This document shows positions 1 through 9,339 of a DNA stretch of 64,000 bases, in pieces. The DNA is taken from positions 1 to 64,000 of the forward strand of contig CADAWN010000012.1 of assembly GCA_902791625.1 (NCBI GenBank). Direction: 5' to 3'. The notes below the pieces were generated by a model. It saw only the letters and a program-made list of their open reading frames with translations, was not told the DNA's origin and did not search any database. Numbering within the stretch: position 1 is the stretch's first letter; every line of letters begins with the position of its first letter. Both the position numbers and the translations under genes were made by a program. The stretch is from an uncultured Erysipelotrichaceae bacterium (GTDB taxonomy: Bacteria > Bacillota_I > Bacilli_A > RF39 > UBA660).

Positions 1-1
1 A

Positions 2-436
2 GGAAATGCCGTTAACAGAATGGTAGAGTCAGGTGTTAAAGGTGTTGAATTTATTGTTGCTAATACTGATTTACAAGTATTAAAAAATTCAAAAGCTGAT
101 GTTAAAATTCAAATAGGAGCTAATCTTACAGATGGATTAGGAGCAGGAGCTAAACCAGAAATAGGTAAAGAAGCTGCCCTAGAATCTAAAAAAGAATTAG
201 AAGATGCCCTTGCAGATGCAGATATGGTATTCATTACTTGCGGAATGGGTGGAGGAACAGGAACTGGTGCTGCACCAATAGTTGCTGAAATAGCTCAAGC
301 ACTAGGAGCTTTAACAGTAGCTATCGTTACTAAACCATTCTCATTTGAAGGAAAAAGAAGAATGGATAATGCTCTAAAAGGATTAGATGAATTAAAGAAA
401 CATGTTGATACATTAATCGTAATTACAAGCATTTAA
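2..436 (+). CDS. ftsZ: Cell division protein FtsZ, N-terminal part (5' end outside window, frameshifted)
   Basis: FtsZ is the tubulin-like GTPase that forms the cytokinetic ring. The reading frame is open from base 2 and begins inside the protein at the conserved GNAVNRM segment, so the true start lies upstream of the window. The tubulin signature [10 protein letters not shown] and the [10 protein letters not shown] segment are intact. The frame then breaks after TLIVI at about base 424 and ends in a short foreign tail and stop. The family normally continues with PNDR and an NTP-containing helix before AFKEVDN, so about 16 residues are missing and the frame changes. The rest of the protein is encoded directly downstream in another frame. 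Confidence 0.93.
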   Translation, partial: GNAVNRMVESGVKGVEFIVANTDLQVLKNSKADVKIQIGANLTDGLGAGAKPEIGKEAALESKKELEDALADADMVFITCGMGGGTGTGAAPIVAEIAQALGALTVAIVTKPFSFEGKRRMDNALKGLDELKKHVDTLIVITSI

Positions 437-1019
437 AGAAGTTGATAATGTACTACATAGAGGAGTTCAATCAATTTCAGACTTAATTGCTGTAGTTGGA
501 CTTGTTAACTTAGACTTTGCTGATATTAAATCAGTTATGAAAGATTCTGGTAATGCTATTATTGGAATTGGTATTGGAATGGGAGAAGATAGAGCAATCG
601 AAGCTGCAAAAGATGCTGTTTCATCACCACTCCTTGAAACTAGTATAACTGGAGCAACAGATGCAATTATTAATATTACTGGTGGAGTTAACTTAACATT
701 ATTTGAAGCTGAACAAGCTGCAGAAGTAGTTAGAGCTGCTGCTGGAAATGATATTAATACAATATTCGGTGCTGTTATTAATGAAAACTTAACTGATGAA
801 GTTATAGTTACAGTAATTGCTACAGGATTTGATCAAAAAGCTAAAATGAAAGCTATGGAAAAAGAAACTGTTAAAATACCAACACCTCCAGTTGAAAAAG
901 AACAACCTCGTCGTAGAAGTGAAGAAATTAGTTATATCGCAACTAAACCAGAAAAACTTGACGATGATACAGATGATGGATTTGAACTTCCACCATTCTT
1001 ACAAAATAGAAATTTCTAA
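426..1019 (+). CDS. ftsZ: FtsZ C-terminal part
   Basis: This is the continuation of FtsZ in the third frame, readable from base 426 (QAFKEVDN) although the first in-frame ATG is only at 537. It covers the end of the GTPase domain, the C-terminal domain (MNITGG-like [21 protein letters not shown]), a variable linker and the short C-terminal peptide PPFLQNRNF. That terminal peptide is the binding site for partners such as SepF and FtsA, and sepF is present at 44757. Joining the two parts requires about 47 lost bases, so the break looks like a local deletion, not a programmed frameshift. Confidence 0.92.
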   Translation, partial: QAFKEVDNVLHRGVQSISDLIAVVGLVNLDFADIKSVMKDSGNAIIGIGIGMGEDRAIEAAKDAVSSPLLETSITGATDAIINITGGVNLTLFEAEQAAEVVRAAAGNDINTIFGAVINENLTDEVIVTVIATGFDQKAKMKAMEKETVKIPTPPVEKEQPRRRSEEISYIATKPEKLDDDTDDGFELPPFLQNRNF

Positions 1020-1042
1020 AAGAACAGTAATGTTCTTTTTTT
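1018..1042 (+). terminator. Rho-independent terminator of ftsZ
   Basis: An inverted repeat (AAAGAACA / TGTTCTTT, loop GTAA) followed by a run of T starts at the ftsZ stop codon. Confidence 0.8.
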
Positions 1043-1088
1043 GTTTATAAAAAATGTGTAAAATTAAGGTAAAATATATTTCTAACAT

Positions 1089-1116
1089 TTGAAATCATTA
1101 ATTAAAATGTTATAAT
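1089..1116 (+). promoter_or_regulatory. Sigma-A-type promoter of ftsK
   Basis: TTGAAA at 1089-1094 and TATAAT at 1111-1116 are separated by 16 bases. Transcription would begin near 1123, which makes the ATG at 1124 unusable and supports the start at 1139. Confidence 0.65.
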
Positions 1117-1138
1117 AAAGATAATGGGGAGATTATTT

Positions 1139-3397
1139 ATGGCAAAGAGAAAAAGAAGAGTAGAAAAGAAGAAATTTGAACATAAAAATGAACTATTAGG
1201 AGTATTTCTAATATTATGTGCAATTCTTGGTATAGGTAAATATGGAATAGTAGGTAGAGGTATTGCATCTTTTGCTATATTTTTAGTTGGTGCATTATAT
1301 ATGGTTTTACTTGCTGTAACACTAATATTAGGGGTTTATTTAATAATAAATAGAGAAAAGCCAGAACTTTTCAGTACGAAAATGATAGGTATATATCTTG
1401 CTGTTATTGGAGTACTAGTTCTTATGCATAAAGAATTTGTTGTTCAAAATGATGGTAATGCCATGACTATATTTAAAGAAACAATTAATGAACTTACCGC
1501 ATCTTTCCATAGTATTATGAATACAGGTACAATAGATGATGTATTTGTAGTAGGTGGAGGATTAATTGGAGGAGTATTTGCTCTTGTATTTGATAAATTA
1601 TTCTCAATTACGGGTATGAAGATAGTTGCTATTCTTTTAATAGTATTAGGAATTCTAATGTTTACTGGATTCTCAATTCTTGAATACTTAAAGAATAAAG
1701 TAGATACTTCAAAAGAAAAATTAAGAGATAGACGTGAAGCTAAGAAAAATGAAAAACATGAAAGTAGTACTTTGTCACATGTAATTATAAATGGTAATGA
1801 AGACCCAGAAGTAGTTGAAGAACCAAAGAAAGTTATTACTTCAATTTCAGAAGTTACACATAAAGATGAACCTCATGTAATAGAAGCTGAAAGTATTCCA
1901 GTTGAGACACCACATGAGAATGTTCCAAAAGAACATAAACCTTATTTCTTGCCACCTATAGATTTACTTGATAAACCAAAGAAAAAGAAAAATGCGACTG
2001 ATCAAACATTAATAGAAAAGAATGTTAAAATACTTGAACAAGTATTAAGTGATTTTAAAATTATTGGTAAAGTAGTTGAAGTTCATATTGGACCATCAGT
2101 TGTTCAATATGAGTTGGAAATAGCTAGTGGTACACGTGTTAATAAGATTACAAGTATTAATCGTGAGATAGCACTTGCTCTTGCTAAAAAAGATGTTAGA
2201 ATTGAAGCTCCAATTCCAGGTAAAAACACAGTAGGAATTGAGTTTGCTAATGATTCACCAACACCTGTTGGTTTCTATGACATAATTAATAGTAAGAAAA
2301 TGCGTGAAGCTATGGATAAGAAATTAATGGTACCTCTTGGAAAAAGTATCATGGGTGAAATAGGTGTTTGTGAAATTAATAAAATGCCTCACTTACTAAT
2401 TGCTGGTACTACAGGTTCTGGTAAATCAGTATGTGTAAATGGTATTATTTGTTCAATATTAATGAGGGCTAGACCTGATGAAGTAAAACTTGTTATGGTT
2501 GATCCAAAAGTAGTTGAATTATCTGTTTATAACGGATTACCACATTTGTTATGTCCGGTAGTTACTGATCCTAAAAAAGCAAGTGTTGCTCTTTCTAAGA
2601 TGGTAATGGAGATGGAAAGAAGATATCAAGTATTTAGTGATTCACATACTAAAAATATTGAAGGATATAATGAGTATGTAGAAGATTGGAATAATAAACA
2701 TCCAGATGATCAAAAAGAAAAAATGCCATTTATCGTAATTATTATAGATGAGTTGGCTGACTTAATGATGGTTGCTGCTAAAGAAGTTGAAGATTCAATT
2801 TTAAGAATTACTCAAAAAGCACGTGCTGCAGGAATGCATTTAATCGTTGCTACACAAAGACCATCAACAGAAGTAATTACAGGTCTAATAAAAGCTAACA
2901 TTCCGTCACGTATTGCTTTCTCAGTTGGATCAGGAATTGATTCAAGAACAATACTTGATCAAACAGGTGCTGAAAACTTACTTGGTAAAGGAGATATGTT
3001 ATTCTTACCAATAGGAATGAATTCTCCCCTTCGTATTCAAGGTTCATTCATAACAGATGGTGAAATAAAAAGAATAATAGACTTTGTAAGTAATCAAAAA
3101 GGTGCAGATTATGATGATTCTATGATGAATTTAGATGCAGTTAGCGATAATAATCATAGTGAAGGTGGTACAGTAGATGTTGAGACAGATGAAGATGATC
3201 CACTATATAATGAAATAGTAGAATTTGTAGTAAGTACACAAAAAGCTAGTGCATCACTATTACAACGTAAGTTTAAACTAGGTTATAATAGAGCAGCTAG
3301 AATAATAGATTTACTAGAAGAACGTGGTATTATTGGACCACAAAATGGTTCTAAACCTCGTGAAGTGTTAGTAACTCTAGAAAATAAAGATGAGTAA
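1139..3397 (+). CDS. ftsK: DNA translocase FtsK/SpoIIIE
   Basis: This is a hexameric, membrane-anchored motor that pumps chromosomal DNA through the closing septum, or into the forespore if the cell sporulates. The N-terminal part carries about four hydrophobic membrane segments (residues 20-185), followed by a charged linker. The motor domain has a Walker A GTTGSGKS near residue 423 and a Walker B IIIDELADL near 535. The last 65 residues form the winged-helix gamma domain that reads polar DNA motifs. The start at 1139 is preferred over the ATG at 1124 because GGGGAG lies between them and the promoter -10 box ends at 1116. It cannot be assigned to FtsK, SftA or SpoIIIE specifically from sequence alone. 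Confidence 0.95.
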   Translation: MAKRKRRVEKKKFEHKNELLGVFLILCAILGIGKYGIVGRGIASFAIFLVGALYMVLLAVTLILGVYLIINREKPELFSTKMIGIYLAVIGVLVLMHKEFVVQNDGNAMTIFKETINELTASFHSIMNTGTIDDVFVVGGGLIGGVFALVFDKLFSITGMKIVAILLIVLGILMFTGFSILEYLKNKVDTSKEKLRDRREAKKNEKHESSTLSHVIINGNEDPEVVEEPKKVITSISEVTHKDEPHVIEAESIPVETPHENVPKEHKPYFLPPIDLLDKPKKKKNATDQTLIEKNVKILEQVLSDFKIIGKVVEVHIGPSVVQYELEIASGTRVNKITSINREIALALAKKDVRIEAPIPGKNTVGIEFANDSPTPVGFYDIINSKKMREAMDKKLMVPLGKSIMGEIGVCEINKMPHLLIAGTTGSGKSVCVNGIICSILMRARPDEVKLVMVDPKVVELSVYNGLPHLLCPVVTDPKKASVALSKMVMEMERRYQVFSDSHTKNIEGYNEYVEDWNNKHPDDQKEKMPFIVIIIDELADLMMVAAKEVEDSILRITQKARAAGMHLIVATQRPSTEVITGLIKANIPSRIAFSVGSGIDSRTILDQTGAENLLGKGDMLFLPIGMNSPLRIQGSFITDGEIKRIIDFVSNQKGADYDDSMMNLDAVSDNNHSEGGTVDVETDEDDPLYNEIVEFVVSTQKASASLLQRKFKLGYNRAARIIDLLEERGIIGPQNGSKPREVLVTLENKDE

Positions 3398-3400
3398 TAT

Positions 3401-3427
3401 AAGACTGAAGTAGTTTTCAGTCTTTTA
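3401..3427 (+). terminator. Terminator of ftsK
   Basis: The inverted repeat AAGACTGAA / TTCAGTCTT is followed by T residues just after the stop codon. Confidence 0.7.
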
Positions 3428-3462
3428 TGGTAAAATATAAAAAAAGAATAGGAGGAAATATT

Positions 3463-4176
3463 ATGCCAACACCACATATAGAAGCAAAAAAAGAAGATAT
3501 TGCAAAAGTAGTATTAATGCCAGGAGACCCACTAAGGGCAAAACTAATCGCAGAAAAATATTTGGAGGATTATAAGCTAGTTAATTCAGTAAGAAATATG
3601 CTTGCTTATACTGGAACATATAAAGGAATGCGTATAACAGTATTCGCATCAGGTATGGGTAATCCAAGTATAGGAATATATTCATATGAATTATATAAGT
3701 TTTATGATGTAGAAAAAATTATAAGAATAGGAAGCTGTGGAGCAAATTCAGAAGACATAGATTTATATAGTTTAATACTTGCAGATAAATCATATTCACG
3801 TTCTGCATATGATGATATTTTAAATGGAGAAAATGTACCTTATTCAGAATCAAGTATGGAGATGAATCAAACTATTTTAACAACAGCTAAAGAAATAAAC
3901 TATGATGTATTATATGGAAATATTAGTTGTACTGATGTATTCTATAATGAACTTGAAAATCCTTCGAGATTATATAATGATTATGGATGTTTAGGTACAG
4001 AAATGGAGAGTTTTGCACTTTTCTTAAATGCTAAAAAATTAAAAAAACAAGCAGCTTGCTTACTTACAGTATCAGATAATATGATTACAAAAGAACAAAC
4101 TACAAGTGAAGAAAGACAAAATGCTTTTACAGATATGATTTTTCTTGCTTTAGAATCAATGCTTTTACAGATATGA
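3463..4176 (+). CDS. deoD: Purine nucleoside phosphorylase, DeoD type, C-terminus altered by a tandem duplication
   Basis: The enzyme splits purine nucleosides with phosphate in the salvage pathway. The protein shows the DeoD family opening MPTPHIEAKK, the phosphate-binding MPGDPLRAK, and the GTEMESFAL segment corresponding to the nucleoside-binding MExxAL motif. The start at 3463 follows AGGAGG; an upstream in-frame start has no ribosome binding site. A 38-bp tandem duplication (4121-4196) shifts the last codons, replacing the normal end (ALKME, stop at 4212-4214) with MLLQI. The core enzyme is complete, so activity may survive if the duplication is real; an assembly error is more likely. 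Confidence 0.93.
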   Translation: MPTPHIEAKKEDIAKVVLMPGDPLRAKLIAEKYLEDYKLVNSVRNMLAYTGTYKGMRITVFASGMGNPSIGIYSYELYKFYDVEKIIRIGSCGANSEDIDLYSLILADKSYSRSAYDDILNGENVPYSESSMEMNQTILTTAKEINYDVLYGNISCTDVFYNELENPSRLYNDYGCLGTEMESFALFLNAKKLKKQAACLLTVSDNMITKEQTTSEERQNAFTDMIFLALESMLLQI

Positions 4177-4196
4177 TTTTTCTTGCTTTAGAATCA
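4121..4196 (+). repeat. 38-bp perfect tandem duplication inside deoD
   Basis: The unit at 4121-4158 is repeated exactly at 4159-4196. Because 38 is not a multiple of three, it changes the reading frame of the deoD 3' end. Removing one copy restores a normal DeoD C-terminus. Confidence 0.95.
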
Positions 4197-4267
4197 GCTC
4201 TAAAAATGGAGTAAAAAGAATAAATAAAAATTTTTAGAAAATACTAATATAGAAAAGAGGCGATATA

Positions 4268-5530
4268 ATGGAACATGTAGTAAAAGATCTAGGAAATTAT
4301 AAATTACATCTTATTAAAACAGATAAATTTAAAACTATAAGAATGAAGTTGTTCTTTTATTCACCAATAAAAAAAGATGAAATAACTATAAGAAATTTTT
4401 TAATTGGTATGTTAAAAGTAACTAATAAAAAATATCCTACTAAAAGAGAACTTGCTCTTAAATGTCAAGATTTATATGCTTGTGGTTTAGGATATGATAT
4501 TACTAGATTTGGTAATTTTTATAATTATTATTTCGTGATAGATGCCTTAGAAGATAAATATACAGAAAAAGGTAACTTTGAAAAGTGTGTAGAACTTTTA
4601 AGTGATGTAATATATAATCCAAATGTTACTGATAATAAATTTGATGAAAAGTATTTTAATATAATAAAACATGATGCAACTCTTTCTATTAATAGTATAA
4701 AAGAAAATCCTAATGTTTATAGTAGAATACGTGCTTTAGAAGAAATGGATAATGACAGTCCACTTTCTTATCGAATGGTTGGAAATATTGATGATTTAAA
4801 TAAAATTACACCTGAAAACTTATACGAGTATTATGAAAAAGTAATGAGAGAAGATTACATGGATATATATGTAATTGGCAATTTTCAGTTTGATGAAATG
4901 GAAGAACTTGTTAAAAAGTATTTTAAACAAAAAATATATAAGAGCAATAATAAACCATTTAAATTAGATGAATATAAAGGTAGAGTTAAACAAAAAGAAA
5001 TAATAGAAGAAAATGATACTAATCAATCTAATCTTGTAATAGGCTGTAGAATAAAAAACTTAACTGATTTTGAATTAAAATATGTTATTAATATCTATAA
5101 CATAATTCTTGGTGGTGGAAGTAATTCTAAATTATTCCAAAATATTAGAGAAAAGAATTCATTATGTTACTATATTCATTCAGTTGTTAATAAATTAGAT
5201 AATCTAATGCTTATAAGAGCAGGTATTACTAATGAAAACTATCAAAAAGTAGTAAAATTAGTAAAAGAAGAATTAAAAAATATGAAGAAGGGTAAATTCA
5301 CAGATAAAGATATAGAGAATGCTAAACAATTATATTTAAGTTCTTTAGATGAAATAGAAGAAAGTGAAGATGATATAGTTGATTCGTATTATATGATGGA
5401 TTTACTTGGTGTAGATGATATAGAAACTAAGAAGAAAAAAATAGTAACTGTTACTAAAGAAGATATTGAAAAAGTAAGTCATAAAATATTTATTGACACT
5501 ATATATATGTTAGAAGGTGTTAAAGAATGA
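4268..5530 (+). CDS. yfmF: M16 peptidase-like protein, YfmF type
   Basis: This 420-residue protein belongs to the pitrilysin/insulinase (M16) family but lacks the HxxEH zinc motif, as expected for the inactive partner in a YfmF/YfmH pair. The second M16 domain is recognisable by GGGSNSKLFQNIREKNSLCYYI around residue 280. Homologous pairs are annotated as associated with elongation factor P modification in Bacillus; whether that role applies here is unknown. It starts at an ATG behind an AGAGGCG ribosome binding site and its TGA stop overlaps the ATG of the next gene by four bases, so the pair is translationally coupled. Confidence 0.82.
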   Translation: MEHVVKDLGNYKLHLIKTDKFKTIRMKLFFYSPIKKDEITIRNFLIGMLKVTNKKYPTKRELALKCQDLYACGLGYDITRFGNFYNYYFVIDALEDKYTEKGNFEKCVELLSDVIYNPNVTDNKFDEKYFNIIKHDATLSINSIKENPNVYSRIRALEEMDNDSPLSYRMVGNIDDLNKITPENLYEYYEKVMREDYMDIYVIGNFQFDEMEELVKKYFKQKIYKSNNKPFKLDEYKGRVKQKEIIEENDTNQSNLVIGCRIKNLTDFELKYVINIYNIILGGGSNSKLFQNIREKNSLCYYIHSVVNKLDNLMLIRAGITNENYQKVVKLVKEELKNMKKGKFTDKDIENAKQLYLSSLDEIEESEDDIVDSYYMMDLLGVDDIETKKKKIVTVTKEDIEKVSHKIFIDTIYMLEGVKE

Positions 5531-5856
5531 AAAAACATGATTTAAAAAATATGGATATTTCAGTTTATACTGAGACACTTAGTAATGGTTTAGAAATATA
5601 TTTAGTACCTTATACTAAAGTAAAAAGATATTATATTTCATATGGAACAAAGTTTGGTTCTTTAATAACTGATTTTACTCCTTATGGTAGTAAAGAAGAA
5701 TGCCATGTTCCAAATGGAGTTGCTCATTTTCTTGAACATAAAATGTTTGAACAAGCTAGTGGTGAAGATCCATATGATTTCTTTGGAAAAACAGGAACTT
5801 ATGTAAATGCATCTACTGGTTTTGAAGCATTTAAGATATTTATTAAACTTTGTTAA
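5527..5856 (+). CDS. yfmH: M16 zinc peptidase YfmH, N-terminal part (frameshifted)
   Basis: This is the start of the catalytic partner of the preceding protein. It carries the zinc motif HFLEH at residues 67-71 within NGVAHFLEHKMF, and reads normally to GTYVNASTGFEA at about base 5829. The family usually continues with an aromatic stretch and a helix before the NLRYLLNFV segment. Here that segment follows immediately in another frame, so about 20 residues and the frame are lost. The break resembles those in ftsZ and ileS. Confidence 0.88.
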   Translation: MKKHDLKNMDISVYTETLSNGLEIYLVPYTKVKRYYISYGTKFGSLITDFTPYGSKEECHVPNGVAHFLEHKMFEQASGEDPYDFFGKTGTYVNASTGFEAFKIFIKLC

Positions 5857-6793
5857 TAATCCTTATTTTACAGATCAAAATGTTGAAAAAGAAAAAGGAA
5901 TAATTATAGAAGAAGTAAATATGTATAAAGATCATCCAGAGTCAGCACTAGATGATACATGTAGAAAATGTTTATTTAATGAAGATCATAGAAAAATTGA
6001 TATTGGTGGAGAAGTAGAAGATGTAGAAAAAATAACTAAGGAAGACTTATATTTATGTTATGAAAACTTCTATCAACCACAAAATATGTTTGTATTAATA
6101 GTAGGTAATATTGATGTTAATAATACTTTAGATATCTTGAAAAAAGAGTTAGAAAATAGAGAAAATAAGTATGATAAGATGCCTAAAGTTAAGAAAATAG
6201 AAGAAGATTATCCTGTTCATAAGAAAGAAGAAGTAGTAAGATTTAATATAGAAGTACCAAAAGTATCTTATATGTTAAAGTTAAGAAAGAAAGATTTTAA
6301 TATAAAAGAAGAATATGAATTAGATGTATATTTAAATACAATATTAAAATGTCTTTTTGGAACTACTTCAGTATTTAATGAAGAAGCAAAGTCTAATGAT
6401 TTATATACAAGTTTTTATCACTCTTTTGATACAACAGAAGATTATATAGTAGTGTACTTATGTGCGGAGACTACTAAACAAAATGAATTATTAAAGTTTA
6501 TTGAAAAAACTCTAAAAAATAGAAATAATCTTTTAAATGAAGAAGATTTCACACGAAGTAAAAAAGTAAATATAGCTAATAAAATAAAAAGTAGTTGTTA
6601 CATAGATTTTATTAGTGATAGTATTTTTGGAGATTTAATAAATTATAATAAAGTTATATATAATAAAATAGATATAATTAGAAACTTAGAATATAGTAAA
6701 TTACTTAAAGTAAGTGAAGATTTAAAAATAGATAATAAGTCTATTGTTGTTTATGTTTCTAATAATGATAAAAAATATAAAATAGAAATATAA
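5807..6793 (+). CDS. yfmH: M16 zinc peptidase YfmH, C-terminal part
   Basis: This is the continuation of YfmH in another frame. Homology begins at about base 5831 (LRYLLNFVNNPYF); the earlier codons are the old frame read out of register. The segment KGIIIEEVNMYKD contains the third zinc ligand glutamate of the M16 family. The rest is the second, non-catalytic M16 domain. Together the two parts would give a protein of normal YfmH size once the missing codons are restored. Confidence 0.87.
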   Translation: MHLLVLKHLRYLLNFVNNPYFTDQNVEKEKGIIIEEVNMYKDHPESALDDTCRKCLFNEDHRKIDIGGEVEDVEKITKEDLYLCYENFYQPQNMFVLIVGNIDVNNTLDILKKELENRENKYDKMPKVKKIEEDYPVHKKEEVVRFNIEVPKVSYMLKLRKKDFNIKEEYELDVYLNTILKCLFGTTSVFNEEAKSNDLYTSFYHSFDTTEDYIVVYLCAETTKQNELLKFIEKTLKNRNNLLNEEDFTRSKKVNIANKIKSSCYIDFISDSIFGDLINYNKVIYNKIDIIRNLEYSKLLKVSEDLKIDNKSIVVYVSNNDKKYKIEI

Positions 6794-6858
6794 AATTTAT
6801 GTAAAGTGAGTTTTATATTTTTTTTATGTATGTTACACTTAAAATAGGGAGTGGTTAT

Positions 6859-7476
6859 ATGGCTAAACTTTATTTTAAATATGGAGCAATGTCTTGTGGT
6901 AAAACTACAGAATTATTACAAGTTGTTTATAATTATAATAGAAAAGGATTTAATGTAATACTTGTTAAACCAGAAGTAGATAAAAAAGGAGATACTAAAG
7001 TTGTATCTAGATTAGGCGTTGAAAGAGAAGTGGATTATATATTAAGTGATGATGAATTACTTAGTGATAAAGTAGAACTAGATACTGTTGATAGTATAGT
7101 TGTAGATGAAGCACAATTTATGAATGAAAAACAAATTAATGAGTTATGGATGATAAGTAAACTATATGATATACCTGTTTTAGCCTATGGACTTAAAAGT
7201 AATTTTCAAGGACATTTATTTGAAGGTAGTAAAACGCTTTTAGAAAAAGCTGATGTAATTGAAGAATTAGTAACTATTTGTAGTTGTGGTAAAAAAGCAA
7301 GATTTAATGCAAGAAAACTAGGTGAAGAATATACAATTAGTGGTGATGAAGTAGCGATAGATGGAATAGATGCAACATATGAAGCTTTATGTCCAGAATG
7401 TTTTATAAAAAAAGTTTTAAAAGTAGAAGATCAAAAAGAAATACCTAAAGTTTTGAGGAAGAAAAATGAAAAGTAG
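6859..7476 (+). CDS. tdk: Thymidine kinase
   Basis: It phosphorylates thymidine with ATP to dTMP in pyrimidine salvage. The Walker A motif GAMSCGKTT lies at residues 9-17, the Walker B region reads VDEAQF, and the structural zinc site is formed by CSCG near residue 140 and CPEC near 185. The ATG at 6859 follows GGGAG, whereas the upstream in-frame start has no binding site. The end overlaps the next gene by 11 bases. A ThyX-like protein is encoded at 49033, so both salvage and de novo dTMP supply appear possible. Confidence 0.95.
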   Translation: MAKLYFKYGAMSCGKTTELLQVVYNYNRKGFNVILVKPEVDKKGDTKVVSRLGVEREVDYILSDDELLSDKVELDTVDSIVVDEAQFMNEKQINELWMISKLYDIPVLAYGLKSNFQGHLFEGSKTLLEKADVIEELVTICSCGKKARFNARKLGEEYTISGDEVAIDGIDATYEALCPECFIKKVLKVEDQKEIPKVLRKKNEK

Positions 7477-8137
7477 TGAACTAATAAAAATACTAAAAGA
7501 AAACGAAGATATAGAATATAAAAAGTTTAGTGAAAGAATAATAGATACTAATTATCCTATGATAGGAATAAGAACACCAATACTAAAAAAACTATCTAAA
7601 AATGTATCAAAAGATATACTAGAATTAAACAATGAAAAGTATTATGAAGAAGTACTACTTAAACTATTTGTTATTTCAAATATTAAAGATAAAGAAGAGT
7701 ATGATAAATTCTTTAACAAATATATTTACAAAATAGATTGTTGGTCATTATGTGATTCATTTGTTACTGCTTCTAAAATAATTAAGAAGAATAAAGAATA
7801 TTACTTTAATGTAGTAGAAGAGTTATTAAAAGATGATTATTTATTCGCAGTAAGAGTAGGACTAGTAATACTATTAAATTATTATGTAGAAGAAGAATAT
7901 TTATCTAAGATATTTGATCTAGTTGATAATATTAATAGAGAAGAGTACTATATTAAAATGGCTATAGCTTGGTTACTTAGTATTTGTTATATAAAATATC
8001 CAAAAGAAACAAGTAAGTATTTAGATAATACTAAAATAGATGATTTTACATATAATAAAACTATTTCTAAAATATGTGATTCCTATAGAATAGATAAAGA
8101 GACAAAACAAGAACTTAAAAAGAAAAGAAGAAACTAA
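7466..8137 (+). CDS. DNA alkylation repair protein, AlkD-like (HEAT repeats)
   Basis: The 223-residue protein matches the DNA alkylation repair family (PF08713), helical repeat proteins that include the AlkC/AlkD glycosylases. Family landmarks are IGIRTPILKKL near the N-terminus, the DCWSLCDSF segment, FAVRVGLVILLNYY, and KMAIAWLLSICYIKYP. It overlaps thymidine kinase by 11 bases and is probably co-translated with it. Glycosylase activity towards alkylated purines is inferred from the family; some members have no proven activity. Confidence 0.85.
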   Translation: MKSSELIKILKENEDIEYKKFSERIIDTNYPMIGIRTPILKKLSKNVSKDILELNNEKYYEEVLLKLFVISNIKDKEEYDKFFNKYIYKIDCWSLCDSFVTASKIIKKNKEYYFNVVEELLKDDYLFAVRVGLVILLNYYVEEEYLSKIFDLVDNINREEYYIKMAIAWLLSICYIKYPKETSKYLDNTKIDDFTYNKTISKICDSYRIDKETKQELKKKRRN

Positions 8138-8151
8138 TGTTTCTTCCTTTT
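8127..8151. terminator. Bidirectional terminator
   Basis: The inverted repeat GAAGAAAC / GTTTCTTC lies between the convergent AlkD-like and lipoprotein genes and has T-rich flanks. Confidence 0.7.
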
Positions 8152-9017
8152 TAATATATTTCTTGTTTAATTGTTTCTAAGTTTTTCTTCATTAAAGATA
8201 TATAATTTTCTTTATCATCACGTTCTTTATCAGTTAAGTTTTCAATTTTATTTAATTCTAGAGTTTTAATAGAAGAATGACTCTCTAACATTTTATCAAC
8301 ATTATCACTATTTTTTTCATCTTTAAATTTAAATATATAACTAATGTTACCACTATTAATTAATTCTTCAACTTCATTATATGTTTTATCAGTTGCTTTA
8401 TTATCAAGAACTATAACTGTAAGTCCTAACTTTTCTAAGAATTTTAAATTCTTATTATTTACAACAATAGTTTTATTTTTACTATTTTCAATATTTACAC
8501 GATAATCAGCATCAAGTTCTGATAAAGATACTTTTAATTTTTCATAATTAGATTTTATTTCTTTCTTTAAATAACTATTGCTGATATATTCATCTAATCC
8601 CATTTCAATATTCTTAGCCATCATTAGTAGGTAAGAAGGATTAAGCCATAATTCTTCTTCACTATTTTCAATTTCTAGAATATATGAAGTATCTATTATT
8701 TTTAGATTATTATTTAAATCAAGAAGTTCAACTGCTAATTTACTTTCTCTATTAACAAGTCCTGTATATACAAATAATTCTTCTTCACTAATATCCTTTT
8801 TTCTTTTCTTTGAAATTTTATAGTTTTTAACAACAACACCATCAGGATAAACTGATTTAATATTCGCATGTTCTCCGTATAATTCAGTTAAGATATATTC
8901 AGTAGGATAATTAGTAACCATTATATCTATATCTTCCATATTATCTTTTCTACAACCTGTTGTTAATGTTAATATACTTATCAATAATAAGCATGAAATA
9001 ATTTTAAACTTTTTCAT
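8151..9017 (-). CDS. ZnuA-like metal-ABC substrate-binding lipoprotein lacking the usual histidine ligands
   Basis: The N-terminus has a lipoprotein signal ending LTLTTGC. The fold follows the ZnuA/TroA family (PF01297): [27 protein letters not shown], a [14 protein letters not shown] helix, and a C-terminal domain with a [15 protein letters not shown] segment. The histidines expected at GxxPHxY, HxWLDP and SHxAF are replaced here (VVVKNY, ELWLNP, VNNKNL). No matching permease or ATPase genes are nearby. It is therefore a family member that probably does not bind zinc or manganese in the usual way. The gene start overlaps the end of yidD by 14 bases. Confidence 0.75.
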   Translation of the reverse strand: MKKFKIISCLLLISILTLTTGCRKDNMEDIDIMVTNYPTEYILTELYGEHANIKSVYPDGVVVKNYKISKKRKKDISEEELFVYTGLVNRESKLAVELLDLNNNLKIIDTSYILEIENSEEELWLNPSYLLMMAKNIEMGLDEYISNSYLKKEIKSNYEKLKVSLSELDADYRVNIENSKNKTIVVNNKNLKFLEKLGLTVIVLDNKATDKTYNEVEELINSGNISYIFKFKDEKNSDNVDKMLESHSSIKTLELNKIENLTDKERDDKENYISLMKKNLETIKQEIY

Positions 9018-9240
9018 TTTTTCTTCCTTTCTTTAAAGGTACAGGATCATATCCATAACTACCCCAAGGATTACACCTTAATATTCTTTTTATAGCTAGA
9101 TAACTACCTTTAATAGATCCAAATCTATCAATAGCTATTTTCGCATATTCGGAGCAAGTAGGAACAAAACGACATGAACTATGCCATCTACCAGGTATTT
9201 TTTGATAACAATTAATTAAGGAAATTAATACCTGTTTCAT
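9004..9240 (-). CDS. yidD: Membrane protein insertion efficiency factor YidD
   Basis: YidD is a small membrane-associated helper of YidC-dependent insertion. The 78 residues contain the signature [11 protein letters not shown] and the C-terminal RCNPWG with YDPVP. In most bacteria yidD sits with rnpA and yidC near the origin; here it stands alone, overlapping the start of a lipoprotein gene. The start follows GGAGGA. Confidence 0.95.
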   Translation of the reverse strand: MKQVLISLINCYQKIPGRWHSSCRFVPTCSEYAKIAIDRFGSIKGSYLAIKRILRCNPWGSYGYDPVPLKKGRKNEKV

Positions 9241-9339
9241 AAATCCTCCACATAATTATTTTACTAAAAAAAACTATTTGTTTCAATATAATCTTTTAAT
9301 AATTTAATAAATGATATATAATTAACATGGTGATAACTT

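Noticed and set aside
420-440. Programmed ribosomal frameshift in ftsZ
   Set aside because: Codons for about 16 conserved residues are missing, not just a frame change, and there is no slippery site; the same pattern recurs in other genes.
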